From DATLBY01 sp035526665 (GTDB lineage: Bacteria > Acidobacteriota > Terriglobia > Bryobacterales > Bryobacteraceae), in assembly GCA_035526665.1 (NCBI GenBank), contig DATLBY010000108.1:1-23770 (forward strand): a stretch of DNA of 23,770 nucleotides, given 5' to 3'. A program made the translations under genes and the position numbers. Position 1 is the first letter of the stretch; every line of letters starts with the position of its first letter. The notes below the pieces were generated by a model, which was given only the letters and a program-made list of their open reading frames with translations, made no database searches and was not told the origin of the DNA. Of the stretch, positions 15,753 to 23,666 are shown piece by piece.

Positions 15753-15826
15753 TGGGAGGTCGTCCAACGGTAGGACTGCAGATTCTGGATCTGCCTATCG
15801 GGGTTCGAATCCCTGCCTCCCAGCCA
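15753..15826 (+). tRNA. tRNA-Gln (CTG anticodon)
   Basis: A 74-nt cloverleaf with encoded CCA. The acceptor stem is TGGGAGG (15753-15759) / CCTCCCA (15816-15822), with the U1-A72 pair typical of tRNA-Gln, discriminator G and CCA. The anticodon stem is GCAGA/TCTGC with loop TTCTGGA and CTG at 15785-15787, reading CAG. The T arm contains GGTTCGAATCC. Confidence 0.96.
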
Positions 15827-15853
15827 TCCTTCTTCTGTTTTTGATTGTAGGGT

Positions 15854-17040
15854 TTACCCCTTGTGCTCTTCCAAGCGCATGCGCATTCCATAGCGTGTGC
15901 GCAGCGTGATTTGCGGCAGGGTAGCCACTTTCTGAGACGGATCCACGCGCATCCGCCAGCGTTGAGCGATGGCCGCGAGCACCAGTATTCCCTCCGTCCA
16001 CGCAAACTGCTCGCCGATGCAGATCCGTGGACCCGCTCTGAAGGGAAAATAGCTATATCTCGGACGTGAATCCCGGTCGTCCCCAGTCCAGCGCTCCGGA
16101 TCAGGAAAGTATCGCGAATCGCGCTGCATTAGGTAGGGAGACCGATTGCGCCGGTATCCGGTGCTCTCCAGCCGAATAATCTTGTAGTGCAAGTCTTGCG
16201 AGCGCCCAGGCCGGTGGGTACAATCGCGTCGACTCACTGAAAAGCTGCCGGGTGTAGACGAGCCGGGCAAACATCCTCGAATCCGGGGGTGCGCCCCGCC
16301 AAGACATCATTGAGCTCCGCATGGAAACGCGCCTCCACCTCAGGATGCTGCGAGAGCAGGTACCAGGTCCATGTGAGCGCATTGGCTGTGGGTCTCATGG
16401 CCTGCGAGGAAGAGAGTCATCGCTTCATCGGGAACCTGAGTGTCGCTCATGCCGCAGCCGTCACCCTGCTCGTCTTCCGCCAGCAGCAGCATACTCAGCA
16501 GATCGCCATTGTCCAGCCCGGTTGCCCGCCTTCACGAATCATCGCGTAGATAATCTGCTCCAGCTTCTCTTTAGCCTTCTGAAACCGTTTCATCCGGGGC
16601 AGCGGAAGCTTTTGCAGAAGATCGGAAAACGGCAGCAGCATGGTGTTGAACACCACCGGGATTGGGCGGTAAGCGCGCACGCCGTCATGCTGGTGGCATA
16701 CCCGGCGATTCTATGGCGGTGGAAGCCGGCTGCGCCAGTCTTCTTTGGCGCAGGTGAAACCGCCCTTCACTCGTCAGGAGGCCCTCTCCGACTACCAATT
16801 TGGCACGCTGCATCATCTTGCTTTTCATAAACGAAGAAGCTCGCGTGATAAGCACATCCTGTACGAAGTCAGGTGATTCGAAGATACAGATGCTGATTTC
16901 CCAGCTGGAAATACGCGATATACCCATACTGACGCGCCACGGTACGGCAGAAATTCGGCTGGATTAGTCCTGAATTCAGGGTAGAGATCGATTAGAGGAC
17001 GGCTGCGGGGTCCAGGCGGCCTCACAGGCTGCCCTTGCAC
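15854..17040 (-). pseudogene. Cytochrome P450 pseudogene, multiple frameshifts
   Basis: Consecutive P450 landmarks lie in order on the minus strand but in changing frames. They are the proline-rich N-terminus PPGPRSRPLIDLYPEF (from about 17020), ARQYGYIAYFQLGNQHLYL, DFVQDVLITRASSFMKSK and GEGLLTSEGRFHLRQRRLAQ. Then come the I-helix oxygen motif AGHET (16405-16391), the K-helix FSESTRLYPP with ExxR, and the haem loop FPFRAGPRICIGEQFAW with the Cys ligand. At least five single-base shifts break it, for example an extra C right after AGHET and breaks either side of the ARQYG segment. The haem loop to the stop at 15854 is intact. A GTG at 17040 is the likely old start, 2 bp after the monooxygenase stop, so it was probably the last gene of that operon. 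Confidence 0.87.
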
Positions 17041-17042
17041 CC

Positions 17043-18329
17043 CTATTGCACCCGAGGTTGGAATGAGGTGGAGAGGTTTTCGATGTTCAGCGTGACTCCA
17101 AGGAACGCGAGGCACATCTCGTCCTGCGTACCTTCTCCCCAGCCCACCACCCTGAGAGGATCGCTCGGATTTTTGGGATTGCCGGCAGTATTGTCAAACG
17201 TGCAGGTGAGCTTCAAGTTGGAGCCCGCCGGCAGATTTACCGGCTCCACGAAGTTGTAGAACCCTTGCCAGTTGAAATCCCAGTCGTCGATGTAAATTAA
17301 ATCCTGCCGCTCGCCGCGATTTTCGAACTCGACCTTGATCTGACGCCCTAGAAGATGCATATGCGGCGCTATCTGATAGGCCTTAGCATCGAACAGGAAC
17401 GGAATTCGGAAATTCTGCGTTACCACCTTGGCGGATTCACCCGGCGGAATCTTGAACGTCGTATTCACAATCGGAATATACCGGAGCCGCTGCTTAACCG
17501 GAGCCTTGGAGAAGTAGAGGCCAATCCTGGTCTGATCCGGGCCGGGGCGTCCCGCCGGATAGTAGTGGACCTGCATGACGATTTTGGCTTTCTTCGGCAG
17601 ACCGATGGCCACGCCCTCAGGAAGCGGCTGAATGCGAGTCCCGGGAACCCAACCCCCGAGTCCGGACACCAGATCCAGAATAGAGGCAATTCCGCCCTGG
17701 CTACCGTCGATGCCGGGGCCGCCATAACAGGTGTAGCCGGGACCCTCTTCGGCCGCGTCGAGCTGTTCGGCTTGGCCGGTGGAGTCTACGAACAGCAACA
17801 CGTGGTGGACAATCTGCTTGTTGCCCGGGAGGACCTGCACCGCGCTGACAAACTTGTCGGCATCCAGCCCTGTCGGAATGACAAAACAGCGATACACGTC
17901 CTGCCGGCGGGGAACAGTGTAAACCTCCGGCATTTCGAGCACGAGATCGGGATCCCCCAACTGCCATTCGCCTTTTTCGGGCGCGGCTTCGGGCAGGTCG
18001 TTCGTATCGCCTTCGGGCGATCCAGCGTTCACCCAATCGATAATGGTCTGGCGCTCTTCGTCCGTCAAGCCATAACTATTGGTGAATTCACCATGGCCCG
18101 GTACCGGTTTCCAAGGCGGCATGATTTTCTCGCTGACGACGCGTTTAATGTCTTCGGCATTCGTGCTGGCGTCGGAATAGTTCATCAACGCGAATGGCGC
18201 GATGTCGTTAGGCCGATGGCATTGCTGGCATTTCGATTGCGTGATGCGGGCGATCTCGCGTGAATACGTCGGGTCCGCAGCGGAAAGTCCACCAGCAGCA
18301 AACAATGCTAACGCGAGGATGTTCCGCAT
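17043..18329 (-). CDS. Cytochrome c - copper type II monooxygenase-like fusion, exported
   Basis: A 428-residue protein. A signal peptide (MRNILALALFAAGGLSAA) precedes a short cytochrome c domain with CQQCH (Cys34, Cys37, His38) and a likely distal Met in KIMPPW (Met70). Residues 120-428 resemble the peptidylglycine/dopamine beta-monooxygenase fold. All copper-ligand positions can be proposed: His175-His176 (IVHHV) and His255 (QVHYYP) for the first site, and His323/His325 (APHMHLLG) and Met405 (DEMC) for the second. The haem domain may feed electrons to copper. The substrate is unknown. It lies 24 bp after ispF on the same strand, with a P450 pseudogene immediately following. Confidence 0.85.
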   Translation of the reverse strand: MRNILALALFAAGGLSAADPTYSREIARITQSKCQQCHRPNDIAPFALMNYSDASTNAEDIKRVVSEKIMPPWKPVPGHGEFTNSYGLTDEERQTIIDWVNAGSPEGDTNDLPEAAPEKGEWQLGDPDLVLEMPEVYTVPRRQDVYRCFVIPTGLDADKFVSAVQVLPGNKQIVHHVLLFVDSTGQAEQLDAAEEGPGYTCYGGPGIDGSQGGIASILDLVSGLGGWVPGTRIQPLPEGVAIGLPKKAKIVMQVHYYPAGRPGPDQTRIGLYFSKAPVKQRLRYIPIVNTTFKIPPGESAKVVTQNFRIPFLFDAKAYQIAPHMHLLGRQIKVEFENRGERQDLIYIDDWDFNWQGFYNFVEPVNLPAGSNLKLTCTFDNTAGNPKNPSDPLRVVGWGEGTQDEMCLAFLGVTLNIENLSTSFQPRVQ

Positions 18330-18353
18330 AGAGCCCTAGGCTTCTATTATGCC

Positions 18354-18836
18354 TTAAAGCTTCCGCAACAGAACGATAGCCTGCGATTCCGCTGAAAGAC
18401 CCTCACCTACGGGTCCTACCTTTTCGGCTGTTTTGAACTTTACCGACACGCGATCCAGGTCAATCCCAATGGTGGCGGCCACCTTCTCCCGAATGGCAGT
18501 CCGGAAGTCCTTCAGCTTCGGCCGTTCCAGGATCACGGTGGAATCCACGTTGACAACCGTGAATCCTTTGGACCCAGCCAACGCACAGGCGTGGCGCAGA
18601 AATTCCAGGCTATCGGCGCCGCCCCATTTGGCATCGGTATCCGGAAAATGCATGCCGATGTCGCCGAGAGCGGCCGCGCCCAGAATCGCATCTGTAATGG
18701 CGTGCGCGAGCACATCGGCATCGGAATGACCCTGCAGGCCGAAGTCCGCAGGTATCGTCACACCACCCAAAATTAGAGCCCGGCCGGGAGCAATCCGGTG
18801 ATTGTCCCACCCCAAACCCGTTCTGAATTCCGTCAC
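18354..18836 (-). CDS. ispF: 2-C-methyl-D-erythritol 2,4-cyclodiphosphate synthase
   Basis: A 160-residue enzyme of the MEP isoprenoid pathway, converting CDP-methylerythritol phosphate to the cyclodiphosphate with release of CMP. Metal ligands are Asp11 and His13 in GWDNHR and His45 in HSDADVLAH. DIGMHFPDTD, the substrate loop, and KVGPVGEGLSAE near the C-terminus are conserved. The start codon overlaps the ispD stop by 4 bp (ATGA), indicating coupled translation of consecutive-pathway enzymes. Confidence 0.96.
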   Translation of the reverse strand: MTEFRTGLGWDNHRIAPGRALILGGVTIPADFGLQGHSDADVLAHAITDAILGAAALGDIGMHFPDTDAKWGGADSLEFLRHACALAGSKGFTVVNVDSTVILERPKLKDFRTAIREKVAATIGIDLDRVSVKFKTAEKVGPVGEGLSAESQAIVLLRKL

Positions 18837-19558
18837 GATGCTTTGCGCTCGGCATTTTCCAGGTTCAGAAAGAGCCGTGCGAGGTCCATGTCCGTGGGAC
18901 GGGTAATCTTGATATTACGGTCGCTCCCCGGCACAACGCTCACCTCAACCTGCTCCAGGCGTTCCACCAGGCTCGATTCGTCGGTGCCGGTAAAGGCGTC
19001 CTCCCGGGCTTTGTCGAAAGCCTTGCGAATCAGGCTATAACGGAACACCTGAGGCGTCTGGGTAAGGATCAGCCGCTCGCGCGTGAGTGTCTGGCGAATC
19101 TTATTGAGATGCACCAGTTTGACCGTGTCCACCGGGACAATACCAACAATTGCCGCTCCGGTCTCCGCTGCTTGCAGGATCACTTTTTCAATCGTAGCCA
19201 AGTCGATGAACGGGCGGACTGCATCGTGCACCGCCACTAAATCGATGGTTTCCGAGAGGCTGGCGAGGGCATTTTCCACAGACTGTTGCCGGGAATCTCC
19301 GCCTTCCACCAACCGTATGGGTTTTTGCTGGGAAATCTCTTTCAGCAGATCCGTTGCCCAGGGAATATCCTCGCCGCGGAGAGCGATCACAATCTCATGG
19401 ACTAGCGGAGAGGCGGCAAACTTTCGCACGGTATGCAGCAGAATCGGCGAACCCTCCAGCAACATAAACTGCTTTCGGCTCGTTCCCGCTTTTTCTGGTT
19501 GGCTCCGCCCCATACGGGTCCCAAGACCCGCGGCCGGAAGAATAACAGATACTTTCAT
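18833..19558 (-). CDS. ispD: 2-C-methyl-D-erythritol 4-phosphate cytidylyltransferase
   Basis: A 241-residue nucleotidyltransferase that makes CDP-methylerythritol from MEP and CTP. Motifs are PAAGLGTRMG (8-17, catalytic Arg15), SRKQF with Lys29, AVHDAVRPF (109-117), TQTPQVF (166-172), and NIKITRPTDM with Lys217. The segment between the glycine loop and Lys29 (SQPEKAGT) is a little longer than usual. It lies 27 bp after the PIN-TRAM gene and overlaps ispF. The yacL-ispD-ispF order is also known from Bacillus. Confidence 0.95.
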   Translation of the reverse strand: MKVSVILPAAGLGTRMGRSQPEKAGTSRKQFMLLEGSPILLHTVRKFAASPLVHEIVIALRGEDIPWATDLLKEISQQKPIRLVEGGDSRQQSVENALASLSETIDLVAVHDAVRPFIDLATIEKVILQAAETGAAIVGIVPVDTVKLVHLNKIRQTLTRERLILTQTPQVFRYSLIRKAFDKAREDAFTGTDESSLVERLEQVEVSVVPGSDRNIKITRPTDMDLARLFLNLENAERKAS

Positions 19559-19585
19559 GACCGGACTTTGATTGTAACAGCGATA

Positions 19586-20653
19586 TCAGGAATGTTGAGC
19601 GGTTCCAGCGGCCGCGCTGGTCTGTTCCCGCTGAGGCTTCTCATAGATCGCGTGGCTGCGCTCGTCAAACTTCCCGAAAATCATTTTGCCCGCTGTGGTC
19701 TGCAGCACGCTTGTGACGGTTATGTCGATCGTCTTCGAAATCATGCGCCGGGCGTTATCCACCACTACCATTGTGCCGTCGTCCAGATAGGCGACCCCCT
19801 GGTTGTATTCCTTGCCTTCCTTCAAAACAAAGACGCGCATCGTCTCACCGGGCAGCACGATGGGCTTGAGGGCATTTGCCAGCTCGTTGATGTTCAGAAT
19901 CTCCACACCGTGCAGCTGAGCAACCTTATTAAGGTTGAAATCGTTGGTGACTACCTTGCAGTCATACAACTTTCCCAGCTCGACCAGCTTCATGTCGACC
20001 TCCCGAATATTCGGGAAGTCGTCCTCCATGATCTGGACAGTGAGCCGCGGCATTTTCTGGATCCGCTGCAGCACATCCAGCCCACGGCGGCCCCGGTTGC
20101 GCTTCATGGAGTCGGCCGAGTCGGCCACCAACTGCAGCTCTCGCAGGACGAATTGCGGGATGACGAGGACTCCATCCAGGAATCCGGTCTCCGCAATATC
20201 GGCGATGCGGCCGTCAATGATGACGCTGGTATCCAGGATGTTGAAGGAGTGCCTGGTTGACTTCTCTCCCCCTACAATGCCGCCAAGCGCCGCCAGGTTC
20301 AGCATCTCACCCTTACTTGCTCCCACGGCTAGACCAACATAGGCCAGGAGCACCAGAATAGCAATCTGAAAAAACTGCGACGTTGGATTATTGGGTTTGG
20401 CGTGGCCGATAACCAAAGCGATCATCGAGGCGGTGAGAATCCCGAGTGTGGCGCCGATACAGGCGCCGACCAGCCGCTTCAGACTGACGCGTTTAATCCG
20501 GAACTCGACGACGAGAAGGACCAGGCCAATGGCAAAGCCCGCTGCGGCTGCCAGCGGGCCATTCAATCCAAAAGGTTGTAAAAAATAAGCGACAGCGCCA
20601 ACAAGTAAGCAAAATAACAGGCGTATGACGATTAGGTCATTCACACAATCCAC
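19586..20653 (-). CDS. PIN-TRAM domain membrane RNase-like protein (YacL family)
   Basis: A 355-residue protein. Four N-terminal transmembrane helices (about 8-27, 33-50, 61-83, 94-112) anchor a cytoplasmic PIN nuclease domain and a C-terminal TRAM RNA-binding domain. PIN acidic residues are Asp141 (LDTSVIIDGR), Glu172 (RELQ), Asp220 (REVDMKL) and Asp238 (TNDFNL). The TRAM part covers about 265-330 (GETMRVFVLKEG, VAYLDDGTMVVV). The tail is Gln/Thr/Ala-rich. The GTG 20653 start is uncertain, with other GTG codons close by. It is the first gene of the unit with ispD and ispF. The cellular RNA target is not known from sequence. Confidence 0.9.
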   Translation of the reverse strand: MDCVNDLIVIRLLFCLLVGAVAYFLQPFGLNGPLAAAAGFAIGLVLLVVEFRIKRVSLKRLVGACIGATLGILTASMIALVIGHAKPNNPTSQFFQIAILVLLAYVGLAVGASKGEMLNLAALGGIVGGEKSTRHSFNILDTSVIIDGRIADIAETGFLDGVLVIPQFVLRELQLVADSADSMKRNRGRRGLDVLQRIQKMPRLTVQIMEDDFPNIREVDMKLVELGKLYDCKVVTNDFNLNKVAQLHGVEILNINELANALKPIVLPGETMRVFVLKEGKEYNQGVAYLDDGTMVVVDNARRMISKTIDITVTSVLQTTAGKMIFGKFDERSHAIYEKPQREQTSAAAGTAQHS

Positions 20654-20697
20654 CCCTGCTGACTGGGAGTGTCACAAGTCACGGCAGGATTTAGATT

Positions 20698-20726
20698 AGT
20701 CTAACCCGTTGTTAATACTGTTGCAA
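20698..20726 (-). promoter_or_regulatory. Candidate promoter of the PIN-TRAM-ispD-ispF unit
   Basis: On the minus strand TTGCAA (20726-20721) and TAGACT (20703-20698) are separated by 17 nt. The start near 20691 gives a leader of about 38 nt. The -10 overlaps a small inverted repeat TTAGA-TTAG-TCTAA (20691-20704) that could serve as an operator. Confidence 0.45.
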
Positions 20727-20748
20727 ACAAATACTTCAGAGACCTGGG

Positions 20749-21189
20749 CTACAGGGCTTTCGCTAATTCTTCGGCGAACGCGCTCTGCGGGCCCTGACTC
20801 GTGCTCCCGTTCTTTTTGTGCTTTTTGCCGGCCCGCCGATTGCGGTCGACCGCGCTCGTCGTCATGGAGGGACGGGCGCCTTGTCCACTCGGAGTGGCAG
20901 CGCCGGCAGGCACGGGAGTTCCGACTTGACCTTTAGACTTGGGCGGCTGAGCAGGATTGGCCCGCAGGAGACGGTCCTCAAGAGGTGCACGATCGAAGCG
21001 GCGGATAATGGAGTTCATCTCCTCGGCGTTCGGTGCGTCGATGAAGGCGAATCCCTTGGATTCCTGGGTTTCCGGATTACGGATTACCTTGACAGCATCC
21101 GAAACCAGGTTTTCTGCGGTAAGCCACGATCGGATATCGTCGGCGGTTACCCAGATGGGCAAATTTCCGAGGAAAACGGTAAAGCTCAT
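20749..21189 (-). CDS. RRM-type RNA-binding protein
   Basis: A 146-residue protein. An N-terminal RNA recognition motif (1 to about 80) has RNP2 VFLGNL (5-10) and RNP1 KGFAFI (45-50), with the exposed aromatics. The C-terminal half is low-complexity, Pro/Gly/Ala-rich, with a basic RNRRAGKKHKKN cluster, and ends in a short helix. Bacterial single-RRM proteins are thought to act in post-transcriptional control. No partner is evident in the neighbourhood. ATG 21189 is chosen, with a weak AAAGA upstream. Confidence 0.88.
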   Translation of the reverse strand: MSFTVFLGNLPIWVTADDIRSWLTAENLVSDAVKVIRNPETQESKGFAFIDAPNAEEMNSIIRRFDRAPLEDRLLRANPAQPPKSKGQVGTPVPAGAATPSGQGARPSMTTSAVDRNRRAGKKHKKNGSTSQGPQSAFAEELAKAL

Positions 21190-21350
21190 TCTTTGGTGTT
21201 ATTCACTCCGTGGGGATTTTGCGAGGGACCGGGTTCGAGGCGCTGGTCCATTCGAAAGCAATCCTATACTAGCACAATCTCGGCGATGCTGAAAAGTACA
21301 AAATGTCTTCTAACGCGCTGAAGTAATTATGAAAAAAAATTTTCCCTCGG

Positions 21351-22097
21351 TCAGAGACGCAGTCCCGGTGACACGCTGGGGGCAGTGATTTTCACCCTTA
21401 CCAGGACGTCTTCGGCATAAAGCGCTCCCTCGGGCCGCTCTTCATGTTTAAAGTATAAAAAGACGTCCTTCCCCTCGAACAACACTCTGGTCAGCTGAAC
21501 CGCGATTTCCGCGCGATCCTCAGCAGTGTACTCGGGTTTACGCAGCCGCGAATACATGAAATTCGCCGTCAGGACCTTGGGAATCACCAGTTTCTCGGAT
21601 TCAGCCAGGCAGAGAGCCGCCCCATATTCCGCCAACAGCGCATAGGTGTCGGGCTGCAGCCACGAATCGTGCCGAAACTCGAATGTATAGCGAAGATCAT
21701 CCGGCAATAGCGGAAGAAACGAGCGCAAAGTTTCGAGATCTAGCTTCATACTGGGGGGAAGTTGGAAAAGGATGGGGCCCAGGCGCCGGGCGCTGCGCAG
21801 CGGCTCGATCGCCTTGAAAAAGAGTTCCAGGAACTCACCCGTGTTCTTGAGCTTTAGAATATGAGTAATCCTCATATGCGCCTTTATGGCGAAGAGGAAG
21901 CCTTCGGGCGTCGCCTCGACCCATTTTTCGAGGGTTTTCGCCGAAGGCAGGCGGCGGAATGTGTAGTTGATTTCGGAGCTGGTCAAACGGGCTCCGTAAT
22001 GCTGCAGGAATTTGGCCGCAGGCAGCTTTTCCGGGTAAAAAGCCGGTTTCCAGCTGGGATAAGCGAATCCTGAAGTGCCAATATACGCTTGTGCCAT
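21351..22097 (-). CDS. DUF72 (YecE-like) protein
   Basis: A 248-residue TIM-barrel-like protein of the DUF72 family. Signature pieces are YIGTSGFAYPSW (5-16), FYPEKLP (20-26), SEINYTFRRLPS (41-52), PEGFLFAIKAH (64-74), GPILFQLPPS and FEFRHDSW. The biochemical role of the family is not established. Divergent from groES with 128 bp between start codons; no strong Shine-Dalgarno at ATG 22097. Confidence 0.92.
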   Translation of the reverse strand: MAQAYIGTSGFAYPSWKPAFYPEKLPAAKFLQHYGARLTSSEINYTFRRLPSAKTLEKWVEATPEGFLFAIKAHMRITHILKLKNTGEFLELFFKAIEPLRSARRLGPILFQLPPSMKLDLETLRSFLPLLPDDLRYTFEFRHDSWLQPDTYALLAEYGAALCLAESEKLVIPKVLTANFMYSRLRKPEYTAEDRAEIAVQLTRVLFEGKDVFLYFKHEERPEGALYAEDVLVRVKITAPSVSPGLRL

Positions 22098-22121
22098 ACC
22101 GCATTGTACTGCCCGGCCCGA

Positions 22122-22151
22122 TTGACACCGTCTGCCCCGCCCAAGTATAGT
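22122..22151 (+). promoter_or_regulatory. Sigma-70-type promoter of groES
   Basis: A perfect TTGACA (22122-22127) and TATAGT (22146-22151), 18 nt apart, predict a start near 22158 and a leader of about 68 nt. It is the best promoter match I see in the window. No CIRCE inverted repeat (TTAGCACTC/GAGTGCTAA) is present, so HrcA control is not indicated. Confidence 0.75.
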
Positions 22152-22225
22152 GTGAGTCGTCGGGCAGGAGAAAAAAACCTGCGCGACACATCCCTAACCG
22201 GTTCGCAAAAAAAAGGAAGACCACC

Positions 22226-22513
22226 ATGGAAATTCGTCCGCTGCACGACCGTGTCCTCGTGAAACGGCTTGAGGAATCAGAATCGAAAGCCGGAAGCATT
22301 ATCATTCCCGATTCGGCGAAGGAAAAGCCCCAGCAAGCCGACGTGGTGAGCGTAGGCAACGGCAAACTCCTGGAAACCGGAGAGAAGACGGCCGTAGACG
22401 TGAAGGCAGGCGACCGCATTCTGTTCGGCAAGTACTCCGGAGCGGAAGTCACAGTTGAAGGAGAAAAGTACCTAATTCTGCGCGAAGACGAGATTCTGGG
22501 CGTACTGGAATAA
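22226..22513 (+). CDS. groES: Co-chaperonin GroES
   Basis: A 95-residue heptameric lid protein of the GroEL chaperonin. It starts IRPLHDRVLVKR, has the mobile loop around 17-35 (ESKAGSIIIPDSAKEKP), and ends DEILGVLE. The loop has AGSI where most have GGI. AAGGA at 22213-22217 lies 8 nt before ATG 22226. groEL, normally next, is absent: the following gene is an OmpH-like chaperone. groEL must be elsewhere, or this is an extra groES copy. Confidence 0.96.
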   Translation: MEIRPLHDRVLVKRLEESESKAGSIIIPDSAKEKPQQADVVSVGNGKLLETGEKTAVDVKAGDRILFGKYSGAEVTVEGEKYLILREDEILGVLE

Positions 22514-22531
22514 TCGCCTCGGCGCGTCTTA

Positions 22532-22556
22532 TCCCCTATTCAGCTAGGATAGGGGA
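22532..22556 (+). terminator. Hairpin after groES, possible terminator
   Basis: A perfect 8-bp stem TCCCCTAT (22532-22539) / ATAGGGGA (22549-22556) with a 9-nt loop lies 19 bp past the groES stop. It lacks a T tract, so it may be a weak or Rho-assisted terminator or an mRNA-stabilising end that keeps groEL-less groES monocistronic. Confidence 0.45.
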
Positions 22557-22619
22557 GCGCTTCTCCCCGTAAGGCCCCCGAAACAGGCTAATCTAATAGT
22601 TATATCTTTCCAGGAGTGT

Positions 22620-23129
22620 ATGAGAACTATGTTGCGTTTCAGCCTAGTGCTGCTGGCCTCGCTTGCGATCGCCCCCGCCCAGATTAAAGTCGCCATCATC
22701 AACGTCCAAAGCGCCATCCTGGACACTGCGGAAATCAAGAAAGCCCAGGCGGAATTAGAGGCGCGCTACAAGCCCCGCCAATTACAAATCGAGAAACTGC
22801 AAAAGGAATTGGCGGATCTTCAGAATCAACTGCAGGCCGGACAAGGGAAACTGACTCCGCAGGCGGAACAGAACCTGCAGGCGACGGGCCAACGGAAGCA
22901 GCGTGAACTGCAACGGCTGGGTGAGGACCTTCAGGCCGACGTGGACCGCGACCGCAACGACATTCTGCAGAAGTCCGGCGGCCGCATGACCGACGTAGTG
23001 AAAAAGCTGGCCGAAGAGCGGGGTCTCGACATGGTAGTGGACGTGACGAATACGATCTATTACAAGCCGGCGCTCGAGATGACCAAAGACGCTACAACCG
23101 CTTACGACAAAACCTACCCGGCAAAGTAG
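22620..23129 (+). CDS. OmpH/Skp-family periplasmic chaperone
   Basis: A 169-residue exported protein. A signal peptide (about 1-20, ending APA) precedes IKVAIINVQSAI, the typical first strand of the OmpH/Skp domain. A long coiled coil of charged heptads (about 35-125, Lys/Gln/Glu/Leu-rich) forms the Skp tentacle. A C-terminal strand pair (LDMVVDVTNTIYYK) closes the body. Skp holds unfolded outer-membrane proteins in the periplasm. AGGAG (22612-22616) is only 3 nt from ATG 22620; ATG 22629 is an alternative start. Confidence 0.87.
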   Translation: MRTMLRFSLVLLASLAIAPAQIKVAIINVQSAILDTAEIKKAQAELEARYKPRQLQIEKLQKELADLQNQLQAGQGKLTPQAEQNLQATGQRKQRELQRLGEDLQADVDRDRNDILQKSGGRMTDVVKKLAEERGLDMVVDVTNTIYYKPALEMTKDATTAYDKTYPAK

Positions 23130-23146
23130 CGCAGTAAAATTGGGAT

Positions 23147-23659
23147 ATGGCGGGCTTTCTCGAGGGCTATGGCACCAGTGAGGTCCGACGCGAGAAAACC
23201 GTCCTCTGGCTTGTGGGAACGGCTATCGGACTGGCGATTCTGGCAGTCGTTCTTTTCTTCTACTTCCGGAACTATCGCGAAGAGCGGCTGGTAAAGGCCT
23301 TCCTGCAGGATCTTCAGCGCAAAGACCACAGGGCCGCGTATGCGTTGTGGGGCTGCACCGAGGCGCAACCATGTCCCCAGTATTCGTTCGATAAATTTAT
23401 GGAAGACTGGGGTCCGCAAAGTGTCTACGGCGATGCCGGCGGAGGGCGCGTGGCCCAGGTGAATTCGTGCGATACGGGAATTATAGAAACTATCGAGTTT
23501 CCCGGGAAGCCCGATGCGCAGCTTTGGGTGGATCGCCGCAATTTCAATATAGGCTTCGCGCCATGGACCCTACGGCGAACCGCACCCGGCTTTGTACCTT
23601 GGCTGCGCGGACGCATGTGGGAGATGAATCGCGACTGCCGCGGCCTGATCGCCCGTTAA
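23147..23659 (+). CDS. Single-pass membrane protein of unknown function
   Basis: A 170-residue protein. A charged cytoplasmic N-terminus (SEVRREK) precedes one transmembrane helix (about 19-40, WLVGTAIGLAILAVVLFFYF). A C-terminal domain of about 130 residues follows, probably periplasmic. That domain begins with an RLVKAFLQDLQRKDHRAAY helix and carries four cysteines (LWGCTEAQPCPQ, VNSCDTG, NRDCRG) that could form two disulfides. I do not recognise the family. It begins 17 bp after the Skp-like gene, so it is probably co-transcribed and may share an envelope role. Confidence 0.72.
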   Translation: MAGFLEGYGTSEVRREKTVLWLVGTAIGLAILAVVLFFYFRNYREERLVKAFLQDLQRKDHRAAYALWGCTEAQPCPQYSFDKFMEDWGPQSVYGDAGGGRVAQVNSCDTGIIETIEFPGKPDAQLWVDRRNFNIGFAPWTLRRTAPGFVPWLRGRMWEMNRDCRGLIAR

Positions 23660-23666
23660 CTGCTTA

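Noticed and set aside
17355..18263. 302-residue plus-strand frame
   Set aside because: Antisense to the cytochrome c-copper protein, whose haem and copper motifs are unambiguous.
19433..20260. 275-residue plus-strand frame
   Set aside because: Antisense to ispD and the PIN-TRAM gene, both with full catalytic motifs.
22098..22225. CIRCE element upstream of groES
   Set aside because: No TTAGCACTC/GAGTGCTAA inverted repeat can be found; only a sigma-70-type promoter is visible.
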